Positions 30,207-41,200 of a stretch of 64,000 nucleotides of DNA are shown in pieces. A program made the translations under genes and the position numbers. A model generated the notes under the pieces. That model had not been told where the DNA came from, made no database searches, and saw only the letters and a program-made list of their open reading frames with translations. The DNA is from Adineta ricciae (Eukaryota > Rotifera > Eurotatoria > Adinetida > Adinetidae). Positions within the stretch are counted from its first letter, which is position 1, and each line of letters opens with the position of its first letter. The DNA lies in NCBI GenBank assembly GCA_905250025.1, contig CAJNOJ010000002.1, positions 868,001 to 932,000 of the forward strand, given 5' to 3'.

Positions 30207-31124
30207 TTACTTTGCATTCTGTCGTTGTTCTAGACAACGATGTAAATATTCTAAAGTATCAGCAAAGATTTCAATCGTTTGATAATTACAAGCAAAACAC
30301 GCATGATAAAGTTGTGACATGAGATCAGTACTAATTGATTGTAAGAAGTGATCCAGTTCAGACGAATTAGACCGGAGGATTTCTTTCAATATCCGCGTAT
30401 TGATCTGAAATGTTGTCAATGGATTGTGAATTATTTTTAACAATTGATCAAGATTATAGATTGCACAGCGATTCAGTTCATATTCGAATGATGTCGGTAT
30501 TTGATCATTAATTAATTGTGCATAATAAATAAATAATCGTGAATTATGAATATTTGATGTTTGTAATAAACGAATTATATTCATTTCGTGGATACCTGTG
30601 AAGAGGAAGAATGATCGGGGCGTGAAAATATATCCTACAACTTGGATAGGATAATCTGCCTTACCTGTAATACGAATATCATCGACAAATAACAGGAATT
30701 TATTTGTTAGCGCATGACGATCTATAGAATAGCGCTCATCAATTAGACGATCAAGTCGTTCGCGCTTGGATAATATGGAATAATCTTCAGCAATTGTTCC
30801 AATTCGATGAATCGTATGTTCTACCGCAGGTTCTCGTCCATTCGACTGAAGAAATCGGTTAAGCTTTTTAAAGAACGTTTGAAAAATGTAATACACAGCT
30901 GGTGGAATAACTCCACGTGGTGATGACATGGCGACAAGTTGTTGATTTAACGAAAGAAGAAAATCGCGATATTTATCAAGAAAGCCAGTAAAGAGTTCAT
31001 CACCGAACTTTTCTGCTTGAATGCTATCGCCGTACTTGTACCGTGAATAGGCATATCGATCGAATGTTAAATTCGTCGAATTGGATATGGTGTGCAAAGC
31101 AAAACGCTGTTCGTTGTTGATCAT
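30207..31124 (-). CDS. Phosphoribosyltransferase-fold protein, bacterial-like, intronless
   Basis: A 305-residue uninterrupted frame. Residues about 143-157 read KFLLFVDDIRITGKA, matching the PRPP-binding signature of type I phosphoribosyltransferases (hydrophobic strand, Asp-Asp, then Thr-Gly loop). Upstream, residues 26-42 read YSRYKYGDSIQAEKFGD, resembling the N-terminal KYGD block of bacterial PRTase-like proteins encoded in tellurite/stress-resistance gene clusters (family recalled, not searched). The C-terminal half is helical. The actual base or substrate is unknown. It has no introns while nearly every neighbour has several, which together with the bacterial look suggests horizontal acquisition. 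Conventional animal PRTases (HPRT, UMPS, APRT) look different. Confidence 0.6.
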   Translation of the reverse strand: MINNEQRFALHTISNSTNLTFDRYAYSRYKYGDSIQAEKFGDELFTGFLDKYRDFLLSLNQQLVAMSSPRGVIPPAVYYIFQTFFKKLNRFLQSNGREPAVEHTIHRIGTIAEDYSILSKRERLDRLIDERYSIDRHALTNKFLLFVDDIRITGKADYPIQVVGYIFTPRSFFLFTGIHEMNIIRLLQTSNIHNSRLFIYYAQLINDQIPTSFEYELNRCAIYNLDQLLKIIHNPLTTFQINTRILKEILRSNSSELDHFLQSISTDLMSQLYHACFACNYQTIEIFADTLEYLHRCLEQRQNAK

Positions 31125-31664
31125 CGTGGACTGCTTTCGAGATTTGGTGATATTTCAATTGCTAAAAGCATATATGTCTCAAGTTCAAAGCTTGTTTTAT
31201 GGCGACTAATTGAAGAACGGGAAGCAAGAGAGAGAGAGGGGGAAAGAACGAGAAAACAAAATACTAATGACGACTAGAAATTTTATGACTAGTTTTTTCA
31301 AACTTGTTTTTTACATGTTCCTCTCAGCTGAGCTGGTAATTCTCGTGTTTTTCTAAGTTGCGATAATATGAATATCAGAAAAACAAAGTGCATCCACTAC
31401 TCTTTTCAATAGTCGTCTTGAAGATTTTTATGGTTCAATAATAACGTGCCTATGAAAGCATGTAACTGAAAATATATGACCTGGCTTGTTTTTTTTTGCT
31501 TACAAATATTGATGAAATCAGAAAAGACAGAAGAAGAAGTATGACAGACGATATCCGAAATGGTATATGATAAGTCTTTTGACGATTTTGTTTTCTTTCA
31601 CTAGCCTCTTTCTTCTTCCACTGGATATCGTTCGATTGAAAAGTAATTAAACGAGCTTTTACGG
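31125..31664. other. Intergenic, nothing recognised
   Basis: About 540 nt upstream of the phosphoribosyltransferase-like gene. No coding signal. Confidence 0.5.
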
Positions 31665-32326
31665 AGAATGAACAGATTATGTTACAGAGTGGAACATAAT
31701 AAATAATAGAATTGTTCGTTCTAGACGGAATACTGACAAGCGAGTAGAAGCTCGTCTCAGAGTGAAAGTTGTATACAGCTGGTTGAGTCGCTTTGATTCT
31801 ACTGTGGCATTACTACGTCATAATGAACTTCGTTTTACCGGAAATATAGGTTAAATGTGAAAAGAAATTCTCGCATGCAGTTATTCCATTTCTGCTGCTA
31901 TGGAGTGGAGTTTAACATTGGAGACAAGTGATGAATTAAATTTTCATATTACATCCAGGCGTATGGCATGTTTTCAAAGTTTGATTTGCTCAGAGGTTAG
32001 AATACATTAACATTTTTGTGTGCATAACTCTGTTTATTCATATTTTCTGAATGACATGGATGATCTGTTGATGATTACGAAATAAGATCAATATTAACAT
32101 CGTGTCTATCGGAACAAAAATGGAAAATATTAAAATCACGTCTGTAGACATTATCTGTCAGTAGTCATACCGTAAACAATTGTCCTCAATTCATCAATTA
32201 AATAAAAATAGAAGCCCTGGAAGTTTCAGAGGCTCAAAAGACTCTCTACGTTACAAGAACTTATTCGTGCCAAATCATATATCTTCTATGCCAGTAAAAG
32301 ATACTAAGTTGATTTGTCCGCATTGA
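31665..32326 (+). other. Set of exon-like open segments, unassigned gene or remnant
   Basis: Three plus-strand segments look coding but cannot be joined in one phase. Segment one, about 31668-31850, includes KRVEARLRVKVVYSWLSRF and ALLRHNELRFTGNIG. Segment two, 31881-31996, follows a good acceptor and includes SAAMEWSLTLETSDELNFH and FQSLICSE, ending at a GTTAGA donor. Segment three, 32212-32326, includes SFRGSKDSLRYKNLFVPNH and ends LICPH stop. No family is recognised. It may be a poorly conserved gene whose small exons I missed, or a decaying copy. Confidence 0.3.
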
Positions 32327-32427
32327 CTCAAGTTCATTCATCTACAGTGGAGTGTACTTGACTGAAAAGCTGCTTTGTGTTTATTTTTTATTTGAAAAGA
32401 ATGAAATTACCGTTATCAAGATTTATC

Positions 32428-33946
32428 TTAACGAAGTTTATGTGGATAGACACGTCGCATACGTCCGATGCGAATGTTTTTGTTTGAACCAACACTGAGA
32501 AGAGTGCCAGCACGTAAACCTGCGTTAATGGTGAACAACGTTCGATTACGTATGGCGCCTTTCGATATGTTATTTGGAAATGAGTAATGTTTGAGGATAT
32601 GATCGAGAATTTGTTGAGAGCTAACGCCAGTTTTATCCTTATCCAATTGACAAATCGCTTCACGAACCATGTTACCGAACGCATGACGTATGAGATGATA
32701 AACCGGTACATGGTTTTTACTTGAACTTGGATCAAATTTTGGTACGAACTGGACATCACATATCTCAGTATGATTTTTTCTTGGCGTACGTGAATGTTTG
32801 CTTTTAGATCTGATGTGACCTTTCGTGGCAGTTGAGCGAGTTTTACTAGCATGTTTATTACTATTTCCGGCTGGTTTTGATGACGAACGAACAGTTGATG
32901 TTCTTCGCTGAACTGAAAGGTACTTATTTCGTTGCTTGAGTATCTTTCCTACTTTTTTCGCGATGGCTGATTTCGTTGATTGTTTATGTTTACTAGCAGA
33001 ACGAACTCTTGAGGTGCCGCGTCTCAGTCGACTATGGCTACGTGCTTTAGGTTTCGATTTCGTTCGTGATTTAGCATGTACACCTAATCGAGAAAGACTT
33101 TTTCTTAAAAGAGAGGAAAATTGCAATACCGGCTGTTCTATGCATAGATGATGAGAAACGCTACGTGAAAATACTAGTTTAAAAACGAGAAAACGTCATT
33201 TGGTTTACAGACCTTTGATCTTTTCTTTGAAGCCGATTTTTTTACGCCGAATTTATGATCTGAAAATAATCGATGATATATTTAGTTTACATGCATTTTA
33301 GAATAATCACAAACCAGCAGTATGCGAAACAGATCGCATAAGACTTGATCCATCCGGATGATGTTTACTCGTTGACTTATGACTATGAATTGACTAAATG
33401 AGATTCGATGAAAGTTTATGCATGATAAAACTAAGAAACAAGCATACAGATTTCGATGTCGGTCTATGTTCTGCTTCGGACTGATTAGTTTTTGAAGTAT
33501 GCGTACCGCCTGAAAACAAACGATAACACATGTTTGATTAAAAGAACTGATCGATTTGAAATAAACTTTACCTATTTTTGAATTTGAACGGGTACCGCTT
33601 TTCACACTTGATTGCGAAGGAGACATTTTACTCTTGGCTTGTATCGGAGTATGCTCAGACTGGATAAAGAATGTTCATTTGTTCACAGAAAGAAAAGACT
33701 ATTAAACAAACAGACAGGTTGTAATGCTGATGATTTTGAATGCCTGTGATATGTTGACGTTGGACTTTTTGCTCTTTTCGAAGTTGATCGTTTATTAGAT
33801 TTACTTTTGGATCGTACACTACCATCCGTACGTGATGATTTCTTCAAATTAGCAGCTTGTCTTATGAGATCTTGACAGAAACGTAATTTTTCTTCTTTTG
33901 TCATCCGCTCAAATTCGGCGGCACTCGCTATCGTATTGGAAGACAT
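32428..33946 (-). CDS. Linker histone H1/H5-like basic nuclear protein with C-terminal globular domain
   Basis: Six minus-strand exons: 33946-33716, 33659-33572, 33509-33448, 33393-33315, 33259-33209, 33173-32428, total 418 residues. The first ~320 residues are an extremely Ser/Lys/Arg-rich tail with repeated SKS, TSK and RSKSK units. Residues about 326-399 (MVREAICQLDKDKTGVSSQ, ILDHILKHYSF, AIRNRTLFTINAGLRAG) fit the winged-helix H15 domain of linker histones. Canonical H1 has a short N-tail, the globular domain, then a long basic C-tail, so the order here is reversed; such layouts occur among sperm nuclear basic and H1-like proteins. The N-terminus is short and acidic (MTKEEKLRFCQDLIRQA). 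The last intron is only 35 nt and is the weakest junction. Likely role: DNA compaction (inferred). Confidence 0.65.
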
Positions 33947-34091
33947 GAACAACTGATTCGATACCGAAAAAATACGTTAAAATAGAAAACACAAATCAAT
34001 ATTTGAGACAAAAAGGCAAATTATTGCTTGAGAAACGCGCCAGTCATTTATTCGTCAAAAGCGCCTTTGAATTTATTATCACACTAAAGTT

Positions 34092-34950
34092 TTAAAAGTC
34101 ATTGCTTAGTTTAGCATGTTCGGATGATGATGGAAGGACTGATCGTAGTCTCCGACGAGATACTTTCACACTGGATACATCGTCTCCTAGGAAAATTAGT
34201 ATTAAATCGCATGAAAAGTTAGAATTATCGGTACCGATGGCTTTCGGATGACAATGCTCAGTCAGCTTTTCTGTTAAAACATGTTTTTTCTTATCAGTAG
34301 TTGAAGTTTCTTTGACGTCATCGTCTTTCACCGCTAACGATGATGACCGTTTCCGTACTGGGCTTGAAATGACTAAAGAAACTAAGTTTTAAAATGCTTT
34401 GAACCTTGTCTCACTCACTCGGATTATTCTGATCATTTGAACTATTCAATTTCGTGCTTCGTGTGCATATAGTTCTGGTCATCTCATTCATTGACGATGC
34501 AAAATTCGAATGTTTTTTTCGGCGTGTTTTGCACTTTGGCACTATTACTGGCGAAGACTCGTTCTGAGAGATTTCTGTATGCTTACGTTGTCCCTGCTTA
34601 TTTTCATCCCGAGTGTTGACGTAATGATCGAATGTGTGTAAATTCGATAACAGCTTTTCGAAGTTTCTTTTTGAAGACGAAAACGTTGAATGATTCGGTG
34701 ATACTACTGTCTTAGTCGCATACGTTTTCAGTAATTCTTCTTTTAAATCATTCCGTTGTATTCCTCTCAATTCTTCAATCATCACATTTGCCATTGATTC
34801 AAGACGAGATGTTGGATTAACAACTGCAAAGACCAAAATTTTACCCTTCTGAGTATATGAAGCAAAAACATTACTTGATGCATTCGTATTCAATGCAAAC
34901 GAACGATGAAGTCTTTTCTTTTTTAAGTTATTCTGATTTCGGCGAGTCAT
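34092..34950 (-). CDS. Basic Ser-rich protein of unknown function
   Basis: Three minus-strand exons (34950-34419, 34372-34235, 34186-34092) join in phase to 254 residues. It starts MTRRNQNNLKKKRLHRSFAL, then NPTSRLESMANVMIEELRG and a helical NDLKEELLKTYATK, followed by a basic Ser/Thr/Lys-rich second half (KCKTRRKKHS, SSPVRKRSSS, VKVSRRRLRS). No domain is recognised. Composition and adjacency suggest a nuclear protein like its minus-strand neighbour 146 nt downstream, but the two have separate start and stop codons. The first donor, GTGAGT, is strong. Confidence 0.6.
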
Positions 34951-35182
34951 TACTATTTGATAGTACAAGAAAATCAAAAATTAGAGAAATGCTCTTGTCG
35001 CTATAGATAATTCGTTTTGATTATTCATTAGAAACCATCATTTTCTATTTATCTAGTAAACTTCTATATCAACAAACAAGCATCACGTTCAGAAACAGTT
35101 TGTCAAAATAGCACGTCTATGATGGAAACCTTCAGTTTAATATCAATCTTTCTTCCTATGTGATTCCAGCAAAATAATCATC

Positions 35183-35516
35183 ATGTTTGATAAATCAATC
35201 TCCTGGATCAATATTTTACTGGTTTTAATCCAAAGTAAGTGTGTTGTTATCTGGAGGAACTTTCAATTGCTTTGTTTTCCATTTATTAGTCAATGAAATT
35301 CATGGTGAAACATATGCAGATGCATTTTACGGACAGATTCGAGGAAGACAACAAAGAACAGAGCGTAGTGCAGGTGTCATATTCTTAATTGTGTTTGGTT
35401 GTATCGTCGGTGGATTTTTCACTTTTTGTATTTTTGGTACGATTATTTTAGAAGCCTACGACTATATGAGTCGATATTTTCATCGAAAGAAGGCACTATC
35501 TATTATTCATCTTTGA
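35183..35516 (+). CDS. Small type I membrane protein (92 aa)
   Basis: Two exons, 35183-35234 and 35290-35516. The N-terminal MFDKSISWINILLVLIQINE looks like a signal peptide. Then comes a short luminal/extracellular segment (ETYADAFYGQIRGRQQRTER) and one strong transmembrane helix (GVIFLIVFGCIVGGFFTFCIF, continuing TIIL), with a short tail containing HRKK. No family is recognised. The phase-1 junction and consensus GTAAGT donor make the model credible despite its size. Confidence 0.55.
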
Positions 35517-35812
35517 ACTATTCATAGATTTTTACTATTCGATTTGCTTCTTAACCATAACATCTCACCTCTTTTCCTTTTTCTCTTTCGACAATCAGTG
35601 CGTCATGTGCGTTTCTTTTCCCTTTCTTGTTAATTAACAATAAAAGGATACATGTTATGTACCAATTTGTGTATTCCTAATTGACACGTTTTCTTTAATT
35701 GTAATTGAAAATGTAATCTAATCACTAGTGGAATAAATAATATCTCGAGAGTGATTTTTGTCACTGCCATTAAACATTTTACATCGTATCGATCAGCACA
35801 CATTCAGCCATC

Positions 35813-36521
35813 ATGATGAATTTCAATCATTCGACATTTCTTCCATTGGTATGTCATTCACATAGAATTTCCAATGACTTCTATCTGATTTATATTTAGT
35901 TTCCACCTTCGTCTTCGTCGGCAATCCAAACATTATGTAACTGTTGTTCACCAACTTCAATTCTCCCCGTATCTCCAACATTAGTAAGTGAATGATTACC
36001 ATTTTTCACAAAAGAGCTTCTTCATTTACTTCAGTTTTCAACAACATACCCTTCGGAAATACCTCTGGTTATCGCACCAAGTCCTGTCCCATCATTGGTA
36101 ATTTCTTTTCCCAATTGAATACATTTAATATAACTTTGCATTGATTTAGATTTCATTGTCTCCAACATCATCGCTATCGAATGTTGAGAATCGTTCATCG
36201 TATTGTTTGCCTCTTCGTTCATCGTCGTTTGATTTATCATCATTGGTTGCAAAAGCTCGCTGGCGTCGCGAACAATTCGGCGAATACCTCGAATGCGCTT
36301 TTTGTAAAGCAAATGGTGAATCTTACGATATCTACTCTTCACATCGTCTTCGTGATAATGAAAAAATGATAACATTATGTCCAATTCTTCGTGCTCACAA
36401 ATGTCCACGTTGTCATTTATCCGGTGATCAAGCGCACACCATGAAGTATTGTCCAATCAAAGCTGAAACGAAAGCCAATCGACGACTACGTGAAATTGAA
36501 TTAGCAATGAAAAAGAATTAG
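35813..36521 (+). CDS. nanos: Nanos homologue, CCHC zinc-finger RNA-binding regulator
   Basis: Four phase-0 exons (35813-35848, 35900-35983, 36035-36097, 36150-36521) give 184 residues. The C-terminal domain contains both Nanos zinc fingers: C-x2-C-x12-H-x10-C (CAFCKANGE... HRLRDNEKMITLC) and C-x2-C-x7-H-x4-C (CPRCHLSGDQAHTMKYC). Spacing matches the family exactly. The N-terminus is Ser/Pro/Thr-rich and disordered. Nanos acts with Pumilio and CCR4-NOT to repress mRNAs, chiefly in germline and stem cells. A Met three bases downstream (35816) is an alternative start. AATAAA follows at 36585. Confidence 0.93.
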
Positions 36522-36584
36522 ATTGTATTTATTCTGTTAGTTATTCTTAGTATATCTAATATATTATACAGGATCTTTTTGTGA

Positions 36585-36590
36585 AATAAA
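36585..36590 (+). terminator. nanos poly(A) signal
   Basis: AATAAA, 64 nt after the nanos stop. Confidence 0.7.
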
Positions 36591-37115
36591 GTTATGTTTA
36601 AAAAAAATAACGCGTTTGTTTTGTGTGACACTGATGCTATGAATAATGTGATAATTGGTTCGAATATGTCTAAACTGAACTGTTGACATATGGAAAAAGA
36701 GAGATCTTGACTAGTTAGGACATGTCTCTCCGTTCAGGCTTTCAGAAATGCGCAAGAAACGTTAGTCTTTCACTGTCATTTTCAGTGATGTATAGCAATG
36801 CATTCGATAATATGATATAGATGCTTTAGATGATCGAATAAACGGTTATTGTCATCCATGCAGTGGAAAAGATTTGTTATTTCTATCAAGCGAATCTTTA
36901 TTGAGGACAACCACACTGGATGAAGTACAACATAGAAAATAAGTTAGAAGTCTACGATATATCTTGAGAAGAGCAACTAATATAGTGTATATGTGTTTGG
37001 ATAGAGTTGTTCGTTTAGATCAATACGATTGTCGAGATTGACTAGTAAAATCAAAGTAATATATGTCGATATCTCAGGCCAATATCATTGTTTGTCAATC
37101 AATGAAAATGGTCTA
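36591..37115. other. Intergenic, convergent nanos / 5'-nucleotidase
   Basis: No coding signal in about 525 nt. Confidence 0.5.
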
Positions 37116-39008
37116 TCAAGATCGGTAATTATTTGTACCTTTACCATACGTTCTTTCCAGATAATCAATGAAAGCTTTTGTCATTGATGTAAAATTTTTT
37201 GAAATTACCGATGTTGATTTGAAATCGGTATTATGATAAAAATATGGAATAGAAACAATATTTAGTTGTAAGTGTTCGTCATCGAGCAGTTGTTTTGTAG
37301 ATTCCAAATACCATTTCTCTGTCGTAGAATTGTATTCTATACCAGCATAAGATACAAACATACCAGTATTGATTTGATTCAAGCCACGATTTAAGACTTT
37401 AACTAACGATGAACCATTAATATTTACGGTAATAAGATTTGTTGCAAATGGTAAACAACGTAAGATATCATATTGAGTTATGGTACCCATCAGTTGGTCA
37501 TCAACACGAATAGCACCTGAATTAAGTACGCAAACATTAGTCTTCGTTGCATTCATCATGGAATAACATAAAGCACGAGTTAAATGTGTTTGTTGGGAAC
37601 GTATAATAGCTGAACGTCCGTCGAAATTGAAACCAACTGGAAGAACACATACAATACGATCAGGTATATAGCCTAGAAAAACAAAAAGTTGTTTTTGATG
37701 AATAGCATGACGATTGCTTTACCTTGATTGCGATAAGCTTGTAAACCGGTTTCATAGAAATAATTGGCAACTTTAGCTGTTTCGGGTTCGTCAGGAAAGC
37801 GAGGGCTCACTTGAGTAAGTTTCGAAAATATCATCAATTGTTTTGTTTGTGGTTGATAAGCGAACCGGTGGATAAAAACTGAGAAAGCATTGTCATCTGC
37901 TTTATAAATCGATGCATATTTGCTTCCACGTTTTAAATAATAATTCTCATGTTCATGGCCACCTAAGATAACATCAATGGCTGGATTATGCTCAACAATT
38001 TCAATATCATTTTGCATATTTACATGTGTTAAGCAAATCAAGACATCCCATTTTAATCCTAAGTTGTCCCGAAGATGTTTTATATAATCACCTGTAAATT
38101 CCGGTAGTGTTCGTTGTGGTGTAATATCCACATACGGTGGACTTGTTGCTGGTCCAAAATTATCATCAATCGTTAATCCAATAAGTAGAATTTTCACATT
38201 AGCTATCGTGATGATTTTATGAGGTAAAACATTGTGAAATGGTTTGGTGGTATTACGTTCGTAGACATTCGATGCAATCCATTCGAAACGAGATTCGTTC
38301 AAACGACGACGTAAGGAGAGTTCTTTCAAATCGAATTCATGATTACCCAAAGTGGCATAATCAACACCGAGAACGTTAAATGTTGCAATCATCTGTTTAC
38401 CATTTAACATCGAACCATTTACGATACTATTACCTAAAAACAAGAATTGTGATGTGTATTTCCTCTGGGGAAAATGTAGAAGATCTTTATAAAAACAATA
38501 TTATCTTTCGAATGAGTACAAACATCTTGTCTATCCTCGTTTCCTATGATCTAATATGTTAAGACAGAGGGAGAGAAGTATTCAAGTATTTCCTACCTAA
38601 TGCTGATGGACTGACGATATCACCCGCTATGACAGTGAATGTTTGGGAATTTTCTTGTAAAAGTAATTTGCGAATCGTTGCGACACGTGCTAGACCCCCT
38701 TTCTTGCCACCACCTAATGGTATCATTTCATAAACATCATTCATTTGTAGAAATGTCCATTGTACATATGATTCCGGGTTATTCAACACAGGAGGTGAAC
38801 CAATATCATCAAGGAATGGAATAGGTCGTAAACGTGTGTGAACAACTGACGTGACTTTCTGTTGTGATTTAGCTGTTGCTGAGATATATCCTGCTGGTTC
38901 AATTGTACGGAACCAACCAAAGACAGCCAGAAAGATAGCAGTAATACATAGAGATGTTAAAAAAGTAATTTGACAGACATTTAATTCCACTTTACTTCGA
39001 CAGTTCAT
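37116..39008 (-). CDS. Membrane-anchored 5'-nucleotidase / metallophosphoesterase
   Basis: Three minus-strand exons (39008-38597, 38433-37723, 37672-37116) join in frame to 559 residues. A hydrophobic segment near residues 12-32 suggests a signal anchor. The calcineurin-like domain carries the dimetal motifs: QMNDVYEM (usually NDxH), AGDIVSPSALG, TLGNHEFD, LTHVN and GGHEHEN. The C-terminal 5'-nucleotidase domain is present (NSGAIRVDD, FATNLITVNINGSSLVKVL, VSYAGIEYN), with the substrate-stacking aromatics plausible but not pinned down. The family hydrolyses nucleoside monophosphates or sugar phosphates at the cell surface or lumen. The first block has Tyr where most members have His. I start at the first in-frame ATG; the frame is open but ATG-less further upstream. 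No GPI signal is evident at the C-terminus. Confidence 0.87.
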
Positions 39009-40280
39009 TGTAATCAATAGATGAAGCCAAAAGAATACAAAATAGAAGACACTCACGTCGATGCGGTTAACAAGAAATATCTTTATGACTGCTAATAGGA
39101 TAAGCGTGACGCTGGTGCCTTGCACTTCGTTTGATTTTATCAAGCAATAGTCACGAGTGTCAAGTCTTGATTATTCTAAATAGAATAACCATGACAATCA
39201 TATGTATTCAAAGTGAAAGGCACTCTTGAGTTACACTTTTCTCCTCTTTTTTTTATTACATGGATGTATACATATGTATTACATATTAGATATGAAGAAA
39301 AATAAAATTTAACGATAAAATTTTGCACAAGTTTCTTAATCAAATACTTATAGAAAAAGAAAAGAAGTGAAGTTTGTCGTTGTCAATATAAGTCAATAAA
39401 TTTCCTCACCTTCCTTTTGATTGATTTGTAAATCGAAGTAAATAGAGACAGAGAGAGAGAATATGAAACAACTTCAGCTATTTTATTGACGTTTGTATAA
39501 CGTCAGTTTTTCGTCAACTAAATGAATCGTCTGTCTCTCCAGAGTTCTATGTATACGTTTCTATGAAGATGTATGTGCATATATATACCAAGAGATCAAG
39601 GGTAAAAGGAAGAGGAAGAGTGATGTCAAATGGCAAGAAACTGATACATCCGACATTTGATTGTCTTGCAAGACTATTGATTTCAATCATTCATAACCAT
39701 TCAATTAAGTAAACTAGGTAATGAAACAAACCCATGATTAGACTTCTGACATATAGAAATGCAGTCTAAGGATAGCAAATCATAGGATGAAAAGTCATTT
39801 GTTTCCATCCATGAAAGATATTCCATTAGTTCTCTTCAAGACTTCACTGAATGAGTGTCATCAAAATGACATTAAATACATTAACTAGATGATCTTTATT
39901 TAGATTATAACTGACATGTTTTAGCAAAAAAATTTCATCCTGAATACTCGCAATCGAGCTCATTGTGAGATGAAAATGGGAGGAGAAAAACCAAATGTAA
40001 TGATGCAAAGCTTGACCGTGAACTTCTGTGAATCTTTAAATAGTTAAACGGTTCTTTTTATTATCGATTGGAAAATAAATGATGTAGATAAATACGTGAA
40101 GCTCATATTAATGAATATTTTCATTTGAATAATAAATGTGAAACTAATGTCTCTCAATAGACAATTTTTCTTCAATGGAATGTGAGCTATTCCAAGATAT
40201 ACGTTCGAAAAACATGGGAATAAACAAGAAGATAAGAACAATAGATGTATCTTTCTTCATCTATATGAAAATGTGAAAAT
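39009..40280. other. Intergenic, nothing recognised
   Basis: About 1.27 kb of AT-rich sequence between divergent genes. No coding signal. Confidence 0.55.
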
Positions 40281-41200
40281 ATGGACGCGTCTTTGAGTAT
40301 CGAAGAACTCATTCAAGAATTCAATGCGGCAAGTTTCAATGGCTGGAAGCTATTTTCTCAAAGTCCAAGAGTGATCGTTTACCGACGATTCCATCAAGGT
40401 TGATCTCATTTCTAACTAAGCATATAACGAAGGGAATCTTGTCAATAACTTGTTTTATTATAAATGTTACTCTATTTTTGTCGATATATCACCAGAAGTA
40501 TCATATAACGTTGCAATCGATATATTGAATATCGATTAGTATGAGATAAATATCTCAAAGGTTATAATCTTTACGATTTGTTGTCTCGAGAAATCAAATA
40601 TCAAGTTAGTTTACTTGTAGAAGCACGGAAAATTAACGATGATAATAAACATGGCGTATATTGGCAAGTTGTTCTACCATTGTTTATGAACAATCGAGAT
40701 GTAAAACGCTTTTTCTTATTTAATGAAACTATTGATTAACAATCGCAATTTTTCGTGCACGTTTATTTTAAAAACATGGCGAGTATGATATTCACGATCG
40801 ACATTTCTATTTGCATTTTTCACTGGGAGTGAACAATTTGTCAATGAACCTCGGAGGAAAAAAGCCGCCCAAATCGAAATTTGTCAATCCCAAACATTAA
40901 TTTGTTCGAATGATGCCAATGATTTAAAATGTCTTTTCTGAATAATACTTATTATTACCATTTATGATTCTTTCTCATTTTTAGCGAGTTGTTTGTATTG
41001 TAAAGATTCACGCGGTAGTGTTCCGAATGATCTCTGGAGTTGGACAACAAAGGTTTATCTTTGTCAATGAAATTGTTATCTATCGAATAACTTCTTCCAT
41101 TCGTCTGGTATTCCATTCTATGCTAAATTGACATACAACGCTTGTAAAGTGTATCCGAAATGGATGTCAAATATTGCAGAAGATGAAATTGGGTGTGCAA
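40281..41200 (+). pseudogene. Degraded START-domain (phosphatidylcholine transfer protein-like) gene
   Basis: Pieces of a PCTP/StARD2-type START domain appear in the right order but in different frames, with stops. Piece one is an intact-looking first exon, 40281-40398 (SIEELIQEFNAASFNGWKLF, VIVYRRFHQ). A middle piece has AIDILNID then an in-frame TAG. Then comes YNLYDLLSREIKYQVSLLVE to YWQVVLPLFMNNRDV (about 40568-40700), equivalent to the YWEVxYPxxMxNRD block. Another frame has AQIEICQSQTLICSNDAN, and later DSRGSVPNDLWSWTTK (like NPGGxIPSWLINWAxK) and IPFYAKLTYNACKVYPKWM, the C-terminal helix. START domains carry lipids in a hydrophobic pocket. Some breaks might be unrecognised introns, but the stops and frame changes within conserved blocks favour decay. 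Confidence 0.6.

Noticed and set aside
33282-33626. A 114-codon minus-strand frame overlapping the H1-like gene
   Set aside because: It reads through several introns of that gene. The spliced model explains the conserved Ser/Lys-rich pieces better.
36031-36456. A 141-codon minus-strand frame
   Set aside because: Antisense shadow of nanos, whose zinc-finger spacing proves the plus strand.
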